Origin: Azonexaceae bacterium
Lineage (GTDB): Bacteria > Pseudomonadota > Gammaproteobacteria > Burkholderiales > Rhodocyclaceae
Assembly: GCA_009469675.1 (NCBI GenBank)
Contig: SSSZ01000068.1
Coordinates: forward strand, 1-64,000
Direction: 5' to 3'
DNA length: 64,000 nt
Each line of letters starts with the position of its first letter. The first letter of the stretch is position 1. The notes beneath the pieces were generated by a model that was given only the letters and a program-made list of their open reading frames with translations, did no database searches and was not told the DNA's origin. Of this stretch, positions 32,049 through 39,396 are shown piece after piece. The translations under genes and the position numbers were made by a program.

Positions 32049-32492
32049 CTAATCGCCCGTCTCCGTCTCCGCGTCCACCATCGCCAATTCCGCGCGTGCT
32101 GCGGACAACTCCCGGCTGGCCTTGTCCGCGTCCCGGAGATACCGCGCCTGATAGCCCAGGGAGGCGTTCCCCAACTGGACCATGATGGCTTGCGTCTGCT
32201 CGATGACCAACTGCTCCAACCGCTTGATGACCTCCGCGTCAATCTGATCGGGCGTCGCCAGGGGGAAGGCTTCGGCCTCCGTCCGCGTCCGCTCGACGTG
32301 ATCGACCCGCTGCTGGATCTCTTCGATGGCCCGCTCCGGGCGCTTCATCGTCTCCTTGGCGTTGTTGACGACCTGTCCGACCGCCATATCCATCATCGCC
32401 CGCGTCGCCATGACCTTGATCTCCGCCTTGTCGCGCGGGGACATCTCCTTGACCGTCGCCTGCTCCTGCCCACGAAGATTCCGCTTTGCCAT
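32049..32492 (-). CDS. Early helical protein, unknown function
   Basis: It encodes 147 residues from the ATG after GGAGGGTGACATC. Almost all helix, with heptad-like patterns over residues 45-145. The N-terminus is basic. A coiled-coil scaffold or DNA-associated protein is possible. Confidence 0.6.
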   Translation of the reverse strand: MAKRNLRGQEQATVKEMSPRDKAEIKVMATRAMMDMAVGQVVNNAKETMKRPERAIEEIQQRVDHVERTRTEAEAFPLATPDQIDAEVIKRLEQLVIEQTQAIMVQLGNASLGYQARYLRDADKASRELSAARAELAMVDAETETGD

Positions 32493-32518
32493 GATGTCAC
32501 CCTCCGTCTGCTGTCCCT

Positions 32519-32549
32519 GGGAGGGGAGGGGACCAATCGCCCCGCCCCC
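32519..32549 (-). repeat. Junction hairpin sharing the 26231 loop
   Basis: The plus strand reads GGGAGGGGACCAATCGCCCC, the same loop side as at 26231. It lies between the genes at 32049 and 32558. Confidence 0.5.
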
Positions 32550-32557
32550 GATGATGC

Positions 32558-32932
32558 CTACCGCGTCTTGCTGGGGAAAAAGAACGTGACCCCGGCCTTG
32601 TGTTCCGTCGCGCACTTGCCGCAGACCGTCTCCCAGACCCCCTCCCGGACTTCCGCCTGCACGTCCTGATCGATCTCCTGGGCCTGCAATTCCGCCCCGC
32701 ACAGGCCGCACATATCGCGCTCCCCGCCCGCGCACTTGATGCAGATGGGGAAATACGCCATGTATCCGTAACCGCAGGGATCTTCCTCGGAATCCTCGGC
32801 CCCGTACTCGATGTCCGCTGCCGTCAATTCCTCCCCGCACCCGCCGCAGACTTTCCCCATCGGCTCCGCGTCCTGCCGCTCCTCCTGCTGCCATGCGATG
32901 TCGTGTGCCATGCTCCCGATTACCGCGTCCAT
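32558..32932 (-). CDS. Double zinc-ribbon protein, first leftward gene
   Basis: It encodes 124 residues. CGGCGEE (about 29) and CIKCAGG plus CGLCGAE and CGKCATEH supply eight Cys for two zinc ribbons within an acidic chain. It is the first gene of the leftward region, directly after P10, so among the earliest expressed. Such proteins often bind host transcription or DNA factors, but that is inference. Confidence 0.65.
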   Translation of the reverse strand: MDAVIGSMAHDIAWQQEERQDAEPMGKVCGGCGEELTAADIEYGAEDSEEDPCGYGYMAYFPICIKCAGGERDMCGLCGAELQAQEIDQDVQAEVREGVWETVCGKCATEHKAGVTFFFPSKTR

Positions 32933-32973
32933 GATGTCCCCCTCCGTCGTATCGGATCGTATTGTCTACGACA

Positions 32974-33002
32974 AGTATATCCTATAGGATACAGTCTGTC
33001 AA
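32974..33002 (-). promoter_or_regulatory. Regulon promoter P10, leftward start of the early region
   Basis: Minus strand TTGACA, 17 bases, TATACT, with the perfect palindrome TATCCTATAGGATA. It stands back-to-back with the rightward promoter at 33021. Confidence 0.85.
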
Positions 33003-33020
33003 GGGAATACCGGGGGAATC

Positions 33021-33069
33021 TTGACCCAATCCGGGGAGGCGTGTATGCTCCCCCTGTATCCTGTAGGAT
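33021..33069 (+). promoter_or_regulatory. Rightward promoter with downstream operator
   Basis: TTGACC (33021-33026), 17 bases, TATGCT (33044-33049), then TATCCTGTAGGAT (33057-33069) at the expected transcription start. The operator shape is the same as in the leftward family but lies after the -10, so a bound protein would block it differently. It drives the 33099 gene. Confidence 0.75.
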
Positions 33070-33098
33070 GGGCCGTGGCCGCAATCAAGGAGGCAGTC

Positions 33099-33443
33099 GT
33101 GACGACGGAGCAGACCGAGGCGATGATCCGGGGGGCGCAGCAGGCGCAGCGGGAGATCGAGGTCGGGGACGCGGCGATGGAGATCGCGCGGACGTTGCAC
33201 CGCAAGGGGTATCAGGTGGAAGTCCTGGCCCCGCACATCGCGCTGATCATCGGGGAGGAGGAGGAGCAGATCGGCGTGCGGCTGCGCTGGATCGCCCCTG
33301 GGCAGCGGGCGGGCACGGAGGCTGTCGTCATCCACAAGGCGATCCAGCAGATGAAGGAAGCCGCCAAGATCCTCCCCGACGCGCGGGCGGCTGGCCTGCT
33401 GACCCCCTACTCCCCCAGGAACAAGCCGAAAAGCTTCGCCTAA
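33099..33443 (+). CDS. Small protein, first rightward gene at the switch
   Basis: It encodes 114 residues from the GTG with AAGGAGG eight bases upstream. Longer in-frame starts would begin before the promoter and are rejected. The chain is alpha/beta with a central beta segment (VEVLAPHIALIIGEEEE) and a basic C-terminus. Its isolated position between opposed operator-bearing promoters and its own terminator make it a candidate regulator or immunity-type factor, though no DNA-binding motif is clear. Confidence 0.6.
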   Translation: MTTEQTEAMIRGAQQAQREIEVGDAAMEIARTLHRKGYQVEVLAPHIALIIGEEEEQIGVRLRWIAPGQRAGTEAVVIHKAIQQMKEAAKILPDARAAGLLTPYSPRNKPKSFA

Positions 33444-33530
33444 CGCCGTTTAGCCGATCCGCGCGTATCCTACGTCTCGCGGCGCAGTTTCGCGCAGCCT
33501 AGTGGTGTACAGAGGCACGGTTTTTGCCGA
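33442..33530 (+). terminator. Terminator, copy B of the 3'-UTR repeat
   Basis: It starts AACGCCGTTTAGCCGATCC, as at the VRR-NUC gene end, and ends with GCCTAGTGGTGTACAGAGGC and ACGGTTTTT, as after the 21835 gene. GCGCAGTT (33482-33489) and AACTGCGC (33541-33548) bracket the terminator. Confidence 0.65.
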
Positions 33531-33548
33531 ATCGGCGGCGAACTGCGC

Positions 33549-33554
33549 TATAAT
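33549..33554 (+). promoter_or_regulatory. Consensus -10 (TATAAT) before the fibre operon
   Basis: TATAAT lies 37 bases before the ATG at 33591. No good -35 is seen (TTGCCG is 19 bases upstream), so an activator may be needed, as for a late promoter. Confidence 0.5.
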
Positions 33555-33590
33555 GGGCGCGGCCCAGTGGTGTGCAGAGGAGGAAGGCAG

Positions 33591-33869
33591 ATGGCGACGG
33601 ACAAGCAGCTGGAGCGGATGTCCCTGGAGGATCTTGACGCGGAACTGGCGAAAGCCGACGACGCGGCGACCGAGGCGTTCAACTACAAGCGCAAGGTCGG
33701 CGCGATGGTGCAGGAGAAGCGCCAGCACGCGGCGACCGTCTCCGTCCTGGAGGGGATGGACGATCAACAGCGGGCGATCCTGCTGGCGGAGTTGCAATCC
33801 GGGCGCTCCGCCGTCGCGGCGACCTCGACCGTCGCCGTCTCGATGAAGGGCACGGAGAACGATGGCTGA
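33591..33869 (+). CDS. Small helical protein, start of the fibre operon
   Basis: It encodes 92 residues with GGAGGAAGGCAG before the ATG. Helical, with a coiled-coil-like N-terminal 60 residues and a Ser/Ala-rich C-terminus. It overlaps the next structural gene by 8 bases. Possible assembly factor for the proteins that follow. Confidence 0.6.
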   Translation: MATDKQLERMSLEDLDAELAKADDAATEAFNYKRKVGAMVQEKRQHAATVSVLEGMDDQQRAILLAELQSGRSAVAATSTVAVSMKGTENDG

Positions 33870-34317
33870 TCACGTCTCCCAGGTGTTCAAAGGTTCCCAG
33901 AACGGGGTCGGCACCTACACGCCGATCGATCTCAACTCGGACCCGATCTACGTCATGCTCCTCAATTCGACCTTCTTCGGCCTCTCCAACGCGACGATCC
34001 GCGCGTTCGATTACCGGGACGATCTGACGACCTACGAGATCACGGCGACGGGGTACACGGCGGGTGGGCAGGCACTCTCCGGGTTGACGTTGACCCTCTC
34101 CGCGCCCAACTACATCTGGGATGCGACCGATCCCTCCTGGGCGGGCTTCGACGGCACGGCCAGGGGGTGCGCCCTCTTCAAGCGCGTCGGCGCGGACCTC
34201 TCCACCCCGGCTGACGATCCCTTTATCTGCGCCCTCGACTTCGGCGCGGACAAGACCGCGTCCGGGGGCACGTTCCTGATCCAGTTCAACGCTGGCGGGA
34301 TCATGCTGATCCAGTAG
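33862..34317 (+). CDS. Probable virion protein, beta-rich
   Basis: It encodes 151 residues, overlapping the preceding gene. Composition is Gly/Thr/Ser-rich and beta, with aromatic pairs (YIWDATDPSWAGFDG), typical of virion surface proteins. The context before a long repetitive fibre suggests a capsid- or tail-decorating protein. Family not identified. Confidence 0.58.
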   Translation: MADHVSQVFKGSQNGVGTYTPIDLNSDPIYVMLLNSTFFGLSNATIRAFDYRDDLTTYEITATGYTAGGQALSGLTLTLSAPNYIWDATDPSWAGFDGTARGCALFKRVGADLSTPADDPFICALDFGADKTASGGTFLIQFNAGGIMLIQ

Positions 34318-34360
34318 GATCGGCCCCGCGCGTCAATCCGTCAATCACGGAGGTACAGCC

Positions 34361-34693
34361 ATGCGGACCGTCATCTGGGTCAAGCCCGCCGAAAAGACCG
34401 TCCCCCTGCACGCGCCCAACCCCTCCAACTGCGCGACCGATCTGGACGCGGAGTTTGAGCTTGTCAAGAACCCGCAGACGGGCCAGCAGAGCGAGATGAA
34501 TCCTGGGGACACGCTCGGCTCGGTGTTCGGCAAGCAAACAGCCAACTGCGGGATTCGCTTCCAGTTCGCCCGCAACCCGCCCGCGACCGACGCGGCAGAG
34601 AAGGTCGGCACGACCTATCGCATGACCGCGTTCGGCTTCTCCCATCCCTCCTACGATGTCCGCTACGTCGCCGGGGTGTTGCGCGTCGTCTAA
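34361..34693 (+). CDS. Probable virion protein, unknown
   Basis: It encodes 110 residues with GGAGGTACAGCC before the ATG. Beta-rich with two Cys and a compact size, without signal peptide. Placed between two structural-looking genes. Not recognised. Confidence 0.55.
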   Translation: MRTVIWVKPAEKTVPLHAPNPSNCATDLDAEFELVKNPQTGQQSEMNPGDTLGSVFGKQTANCGIRFQFARNPPATDAAEKVGTTYRMTAFGFSHPSYDVRYVAGVLRVV

Positions 34694-34708
34694 TCGCCGG
34701 GGGTCGCG

Positions 34709-37700
34709 GTGGCGACGTTCACGACGCTGTACCTGTTCAACGCCTCCCCAGGGGTCGTGCCGAACGCCAACCTGTCCGCAGCCGACTACAAGGCGGCGAA
34801 CTCGGACGGGATCAATGCCAAGAACCTCCAGACGACGGCTGGCACGGGCGGCGCTTTCTCAGCGAACGTCACCCTGACCACGATTGCCAACGCGACATCG
34901 AAACGGGGCATGGTCGCGCAGCACGCCTCCATGCCCCTTTCCGCGCAGACAATCGCGGCGGGGAACTGGACGGTCGGCTTCGTCGGTCGCTACCAGTACT
35001 TCGCCTCGGCTACGAAGGTCTGGAAGGGTTGGGCCGCGCTCTATCTGGTGAACGGCTTGACCGGGGCCATCAGGACGACGATATTCGCCGTCTCCGACAT
35101 CGGCAGCACCGGGCGCACAGGGATTGCCGCGCTGACCTGCTACGCAGCCTCGGTGGCAGGCGCGTCCGCAGTCGTCACGGCGGGCGACTACCTTGTCCTG
35201 GAGTGGGGCGTCACGGCGACCAACAACTCCGGGGCGACCGCCTCCAATCAGATCGTCAGCGGAGCATACGGCTCCGTCACGGCGATCACGTCCGACGCCG
35301 CGACGAACTTTTCTCCCCGCTCCTTCATCACCGCACCTTCGGCCATCACCTATCCCCTCTCCGTCACGGCGACCCCGGCGACACTCGGCCTGACCTACAC
35401 CCCGAACGCGGCCACGGTGCAGGCCGGGGCGTCCCCCTCCGTCTCCCGTCAGACGCTCGATCACGCGCTCCAGGCGGCGACGGCCCAGGGCGGAGCCTCC
35501 CCCTCGGTCGCGTCCGTCTCGGAGACGTATGGGCCGCTGACCGCCGACGCGATCCAGGTCATCACCGACGTTGAAGCCCCGGTGGGGACACTCTCCCTCG
35601 CGCTCTCCCCCCAGGCGGCTGCGGCATCCGGGGGCGCGGTCGGCCCAGGTTCCCTCCTGGGGGAAACCTACGGCGCGCTGTCCCCGTCCGTGACGACGGG
35701 CGCGTCACCCGCGCTCTCCGCCCTCGCCCTGGCGCTCTCGCCGCAATCGGCGCAGGGGATCGGCGGCTCGGCGGTGTCGCTCGGCTCCCTCTCCCTGTTG
35801 CATTCCCCGCAATCGGCGCAGGGGATCGCCGGGGCAGTCGGGATCGCGTCCCTCCTGTCCCTCGCCTACGGCCCGCTCTCCCCAGGGGCGATGGGGGGCG
35901 CGGCGGGGATCGCATCCCTCCTCCCCCTGGAGTACGCGCCACAGCCAGCCGACGCGATCCAGGTCATCACCGACGTTGAAGCCCCGGTGGGGACACTCTC
36001 CCTCGCGCTCTCCCCCCAGGCGGCTGCGGCATCCGGGGGCGCGGTCGGCCCAGGTTCCCTCCTGGGGGAAACCTACGGTGCGCTGTCCCCGTCTGTGGCG
36101 ACGGGCGCGGCACTCGCGCTCTCCACTCTCGCCCTGACGCTCTCGCCGCAATCGGCGCAGGGGATCGGGGATGCGGCGGTGTCGCTCGGTTCTCTCTCCC
36201 TCTTGTATTCCCCGCAATCGGCGCAGGGGATCGCCGGGGCGACCGGGATCGCGTCCCTCTTGTCCCTCGCCTACGGCCCGCTCTCCCCAGGGATGACGGG
36301 CGGCGCGGCGGGGATCGCGTCCCTCCTCCCCCTGGAGTACGCGCCACAGCCAGCCGCCGCGCTGACGGTGACAATCGCGGACGTTGCGACACTCGCCCTG
36401 GTCTACGCCGCGCTGGCCGCAGCCGCGTCCGGGGGCGCAACCTCCCCCCTGGGGATCGTCCCCCTGGGATACGCGCCGCAATCGGCGCAAGGCATCGGCG
36501 GAGCCGCCGCGCCCCTCGCCGCGCTCTCCCTCCTCTCTGCGCCCCTCGCGGTCGCGGGGACGGGAGGGGGGATCGGCCCCGTCTCCCTCGCCTCGCTGTC
36601 GTATCTCCCCCAGGGAGCATCGGTCAGCGGCGGATCGACGGTCCCGGCCCCCCTCCTGTCCCTCGCCTTCGTCCCCTCCCCCATCCAGGGGTTCGGCGGC
36701 GCGGGCGGCGTTGCCAATCGCGCGACGATGGAGTACCTTGTCCTGACGGCTGCGACGAACGGCGGAGTCTCGGCCCCCGTCAACGCAGTCGGCCTCCTCT
36801 TCGGCCCGTTCGCGCCGGAAGCCTACGAGTCGGTGATCGCGGCCCCAGGGACGGCAATCCTGGGCTATGCGGCCCTGATCGCAGCGGGCGCGGGCGGGGC
36901 GGCGGGGATCGCCTCCCCCGTCTCCCTCCTGTATTCCCCCTCCCCCGCCATCGTCAAGACGGGAGCCACCCCGCTTCCGGGGACGACGGCTGTGCTATAT
37001 TCCCCCCAGGGAGCGCAGGGGATCGGCGGCGGGCTGGCGTCACCCGGACCCCTCGCGCTGTCCCTGTCGCCCCTCCCAGCGTCCGCAGCGGCCTCGGCCT
37101 CGGCTGGCGTGGAGTTGGTGACAATCTCCCTCTCCCCGCGCGTGGCTGGCGCGGTCGGCGGGGGCGCGGGATTCCCCGACGCCGCGATCCTGGGCTATGC
37201 GACCCTGACCGCAGTGGGCGCGGGCGGGGCGACGGGAGTCGTCTCCCTCGTCTCCTTCCTGCACTCCCCCTCCCCTGCCATCGCCAAGACGGGAACCACC
37301 CCGCTTCCGGGGACGGCGGCTGTGCTATATTCCCCCCAGGGGGCGCAGGGGATCGGCGGTGGGCTGGCGTCCCCCGGATTCCTCGCGCTGTCCCTGTCTC
37401 CCCTCCCCGCGTCCGCAGCGGCCTCGGCCTCGGCTGACGTGGGACTGGTGACGATCTCCCTCTCCCCGCGCGTGGCTGGTGCGGTCGGCGGGGGCGCGGG
37501 ATTCCCCGACGCCGCGATCCTGGAGTACGCGACCCAGCAGGCCGACACGGCGCAAGGGACCGTGGTCATCCTGGAGACGTTGCAACTGCTCTACGATCCG
37601 CTCGGCCTCTTCGTCGTCATCCTCGACTTCGGTGGCGTCCGGGGAGTGTTCGGACTCGACCTCAGCGGCGTCAAGCTCGGGAGCCAGCCGCGCGGCATCC

Positions 37701-37759
37701 CGGTATCCCCGCAGCGGGCGCGGATCGGGCGCAAGGCTCGGGGGAGGATTATCCGATGA
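34709..37759 (+). CDS. Giant repetitive fibre or adhesin-like protein
   Basis: It encodes 1016 residues, GTG start after GGGGGT. Residues 1-230 look like a folded beta domain. From about 230 to 960 the chain is a run of short Leu/Tyr/Ser-Pro/Gly-Gly repeats, many carrying SPQSAQGI, with about 23 residues per unit. DNA shows 405-bp and 330-bp tandem duplications. The last 50 residues are basic. The plan suits a long fibre or stalk on the virion. Low-complexity Ala/Gly/Pro repeats make a catalytic role unlikely. Repeat-number change could alter fibre length. Confidence 0.65.
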   Translation: MATFTTLYLFNASPGVVPNANLSAADYKAANSDGINAKNLQTTAGTGGAFSANVTLTTIANATSKRGMVAQHASMPLSAQTIAAGNWTVGFVGRYQYFASATKVWKGWAALYLVNGLTGAIRTTIFAVSDIGSTGRTGIAALTCYAASVAGASAVVTAGDYLVLEWGVTATNNSGATASNQIVSGAYGSVTAITSDAATNFSPRSFITAPSAITYPLSVTATPATLGLTYTPNAATVQAGASPSVSRQTLDHALQAATAQGGASPSVASVSETYGPLTADAIQVITDVEAPVGTLSLALSPQAAAASGGAVGPGSLLGETYGALSPSVTTGASPALSALALALSPQSAQGIGGSAVSLGSLSLLHSPQSAQGIAGAVGIASLLSLAYGPLSPGAMGGAAGIASLLPLEYAPQPADAIQVITDVEAPVGTLSLALSPQAAAASGGAVGPGSLLGETYGALSPSVATGAALALSTLALTLSPQSAQGIGDAAVSLGSLSLLYSPQSAQGIAGATGIASLLSLAYGPLSPGMTGGAAGIASLLPLEYAPQPAAALTVTIADVATLALVYAALAAAASGGATSPLGIVPLGYAPQSAQGIGGAAAPLAALSLLSAPLAVAGTGGGIGPVSLASLSYLPQGASVSGGSTVPAPLLSLAFVPSPIQGFGGAGGVANRATMEYLVLTAATNGGVSAPVNAVGLLFGPFAPEAYESVIAAPGTAILGYAALIAAGAGGAAGIASPVSLLYSPSPAIVKTGATPLPGTTAVLYSPQGAQGIGGGLASPGPLALSLSPLPASAAASASAGVELVTISLSPRVAGAVGGGAGFPDAAILGYATLTAVGAGGATGVVSLVSFLHSPSPAIAKTGTTPLPGTAAVLYSPQGAQGIGGGLASPGFLALSLSPLPASAAASASADVGLVTISLSPRVAGAVGGGAGFPDAAILEYATQQADTAQGTVVILETLQLLYDPLGLFVVILDFGGVRGVFGLDLSGVKLGSQPRGIPVSPQRARIGRKARGRIIR
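35543..36355 (+). repeat. Tandem 405-bp duplication in the fibre gene
   Basis: Unit 1 begins at 35543 and unit 2 at 35948, with few differences. 405 bases equal 135 codons, so the frame is kept. Confidence 0.85.
36861..37520 (+). repeat. Tandem 330-bp duplication in the fibre gene
   Basis: Units begin at 36861 and 37191, with a third partial start at 37521. 330 bases equal 110 codons. Confidence 0.8.
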
Positions 37760-38106
37760 GCGCGGAAACCATCTCGGTCCCCTTCGCTGATATTGTCGTC
37801 AAGGACGGCGATACCGTCTCCATCCCCATCGAGATCACCGCCTCCAGCGGCGGGCCGCTCGACCTGACGACGGCGGAGGTCGTCGCCCGCGTCTGGGTGG
37901 AGGGGGAAGAGACGGACATCATCGCCCCCTTCCCCCTGGTCCCCGTCGATCCCCCGACAGCGGGGATCGCGCTCCTCCAGCTTGCCCCCGACGACTACGC
38001 CCCGCTCACCCCGCGCTCCGAACGCTACTGGTACGATGTGCGCGTGGTGAACGGCAGGACGATCCTCCAGGGGCGGTTCTACTTCGGCCCCGACCGCGCC
38101 CGCTAG
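37756..38106 (+). CDS. Small beta-sandwich virion protein
   Basis: It encodes 116 residues, overlapping the fibre gene by ATGA. Composition and the order of strands (ISVPFADIVVKDGDTVSIPI, then YWYDVRVVNGRTILQGRFYF) resemble the N-terminal domain of BppU-type baseplate proteins. Coupling to the fibre suggests that it is a fibre anchor or cap. Confidence 0.6.
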   Translation: MSAETISVPFADIVVKDGDTVSIPIEITASSGGPLDLTTAEVVARVWVEGEETDIIAPFPLVPVDPPTAGIALLQLAPDDYAPLTPRSERYWYDVRVVNGRTILQGRFYFGPDRAR

Positions 38107-38107
38107 A

Positions 38108-38136
38108 TTGCGCCACGGTAATCTATAGGCTACAAT
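38108..38136 (+). promoter_or_regulatory. Promoter of the modification region
   Basis: TTGCGC (38108-38113), 17 bases, TACAAT (38131-38136). The spacer AATCTATAGGC resembles the operator core. It lies 36 bases before the ParB-like gene. Confidence 0.65.
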
Positions 38137-38171
38137 CCTCCCCGGACATTGGCCGTTATCTGGGAGGTTGT

Positions 38172-38843
38172 ATGCACGTCTCCGAGGAAGCGATCTTCAG
38201 TCAGCCGATCAAGATCGCGCGGGATCTCTGGCCCCTGGTCAGGCCCATTGACTCCTTCCGGGAGTACCCCGGCAATCCCCGCCAGGGGGACATCGGCAAG
38301 CTGTGCGTCTCCCTGCAAAAGTATGGGCAGACGAAGAACGCGGTGGTGCAGGAGTCCACTGGCGTCATCGTCGCGGGGAACCACACGCAGCGGGCGATGG
38401 CGATGCTCGGCAACACGCTGATGGCATTCTCCGTCCAGGAACTTGACGACGCGGAAGCCGAGGCCTACCTCCTGATGGACAACGCCGCCGCCGACGCCGG
38501 ATACTACGACGATGCGCTCCTGGCCGAACGCCTCCAGCACACGGTCGAGACGGGGATGCTGGAGTATTCCGGCTACGACGGCGACGATCTTGACGACATC
38601 CTGCTCCGCCTCAACCCCCCGGACCCCTCCGTCACGGAGCGGGAGAACGCCGGGGCGCACGGCGATGACGACTTCCATCCCGTGATCAAGATCTCCTGTC
38701 CCCCGGAGGTCTACGACCGCTTCAATCGGACCATCATGGAATACGACGGAGCCAACGACGGGGAACGCCTCGCCTCCATGCTCGACGCCCTGGACGGCTT
38801 CTCCGAGGCCGATACGGAGGATGAGACGGAAGCGGCGAAATGA
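38172..38843 (+). CDS. ParB/Srx-domain protein
   Basis: It encodes 223 residues with GGGAGGTTGT before the ATG. Residues about 22-110 contain the ParB-type segments (YPGNPRQGD, KYGQTKNAVVQ, VIVAGNHTQRAMAML), the last a phosphate-binding loop. The C-terminal half is acidic with no HTH. In phages such stand-alone ParB-like proteins often lie near DNA-modification genes and may be nucleases or CTP/ATP-binding switches. It heads the transcript that contains the deazaguanine genes. Confidence 0.78.
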   Translation: MHVSEEAIFSQPIKIARDLWPLVRPIDSFREYPGNPRQGDIGKLCVSLQKYGQTKNAVVQESTGVIVAGNHTQRAMAMLGNTLMAFSVQELDDAEAEAYLLMDNAAADAGYYDDALLAERLQHTVETGMLEYSGYDGDDLDDILLRLNPPDPSVTERENAGAHGDDDFHPVIKISCPPEVYDRFNRTIMEYDGANDGERLASMLDALDGFSEADTEDETEAAK

Positions 38844-38895
38844 TCGCGCCTGTGCCTGCTGACAAGCCCACATAACGTTCCCCCGGTATTTCTGT

Positions 38896-38901
38896 TATCA
38901 T
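38896..38901 (+). promoter_or_regulatory. Extended -10 promoter of an HNH gene
   Basis: TGTTATCAT (TG at 38893) lies 22 bases before the ATG at 38923, the same class as before the other stand-alone endonuclease genes. Confidence 0.45.
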
Positions 38902-38922
38902 TCCTCCGATGAAGGAGGAGCG

Positions 38923-39396
38923 ATGACACGGACGATCGAAGCACGACTGTTCGCGAAGTATCGGGTGAATCCGGGGACAGGTTGCTGGGAGTGGTTGGGG
39001 TCGAAGGTCAGTGGTCGCTACGGTGGGATTAGGTATCGGGGGAAACAATGGCGGGTGCATCGGCTGGCGGCGGTCCTGTGGCTAGATTTCAATGACGATC
39101 CCGCGATCAAGGTTCGTCACAAGTGCGACAATCCGATCTGTTTCAACCCAGCACACTTGCTGACGGGGACACACCAAGACAACATGGACGATATGAAGGC
39201 ACGCGGGAGGCAGCGCGGCAACATGGGGGAACACAATCGCAAACTCTCCCCGGCACAGGTCCAAGAGATCGCCGCCGCTACCGAAAGTCTCCGCGTCCTG
39301 GCCGATCGCTACGGCGTCCATAACACGGTCATTCATCGGATACGCAAGGGGAAACGTGCAAACGCAGCAAGCGACCCCGCAGGAACCTGTACATAG
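38923..39396 (+). CDS. HNH homing-type endonuclease (paralogue of 8759)
   Basis: It encodes 157 residues with GAAGGAGG before the ATG. The HNH core (GTGCWEWLG, QWRVHRLAAVLWLDF, HKCDNPICFNPAHLLTGTHQ) and the C-terminal helix-turn-helix match the leftward gene at 8759 almost block by block. It overlaps the dpdA start by 41 bases, so it sits immediately before a DNA-modification gene, a common homing location. Confidence 0.85.
   Translation: MTRTIEARLFAKYRVNPGTGCWEWLGSKVSGRYGGIRYRGKQWRVHRLAAVLWLDFNDDPAIKVRHKCDNPICFNPAHLLTGTHQDNMDDMKARGRQRGNMGEHNRKLSPAQVQEIAAATESLRVLADRYGVHNTVIHRIRKGKRANAASDPAGTCT

Noticed and set aside
8447-32932. Lysogeny module
   Set aside because: I found no integrase, excisionase or attachment-like repeat. 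The single XRE regulator alone does not show a temperate life cycle.
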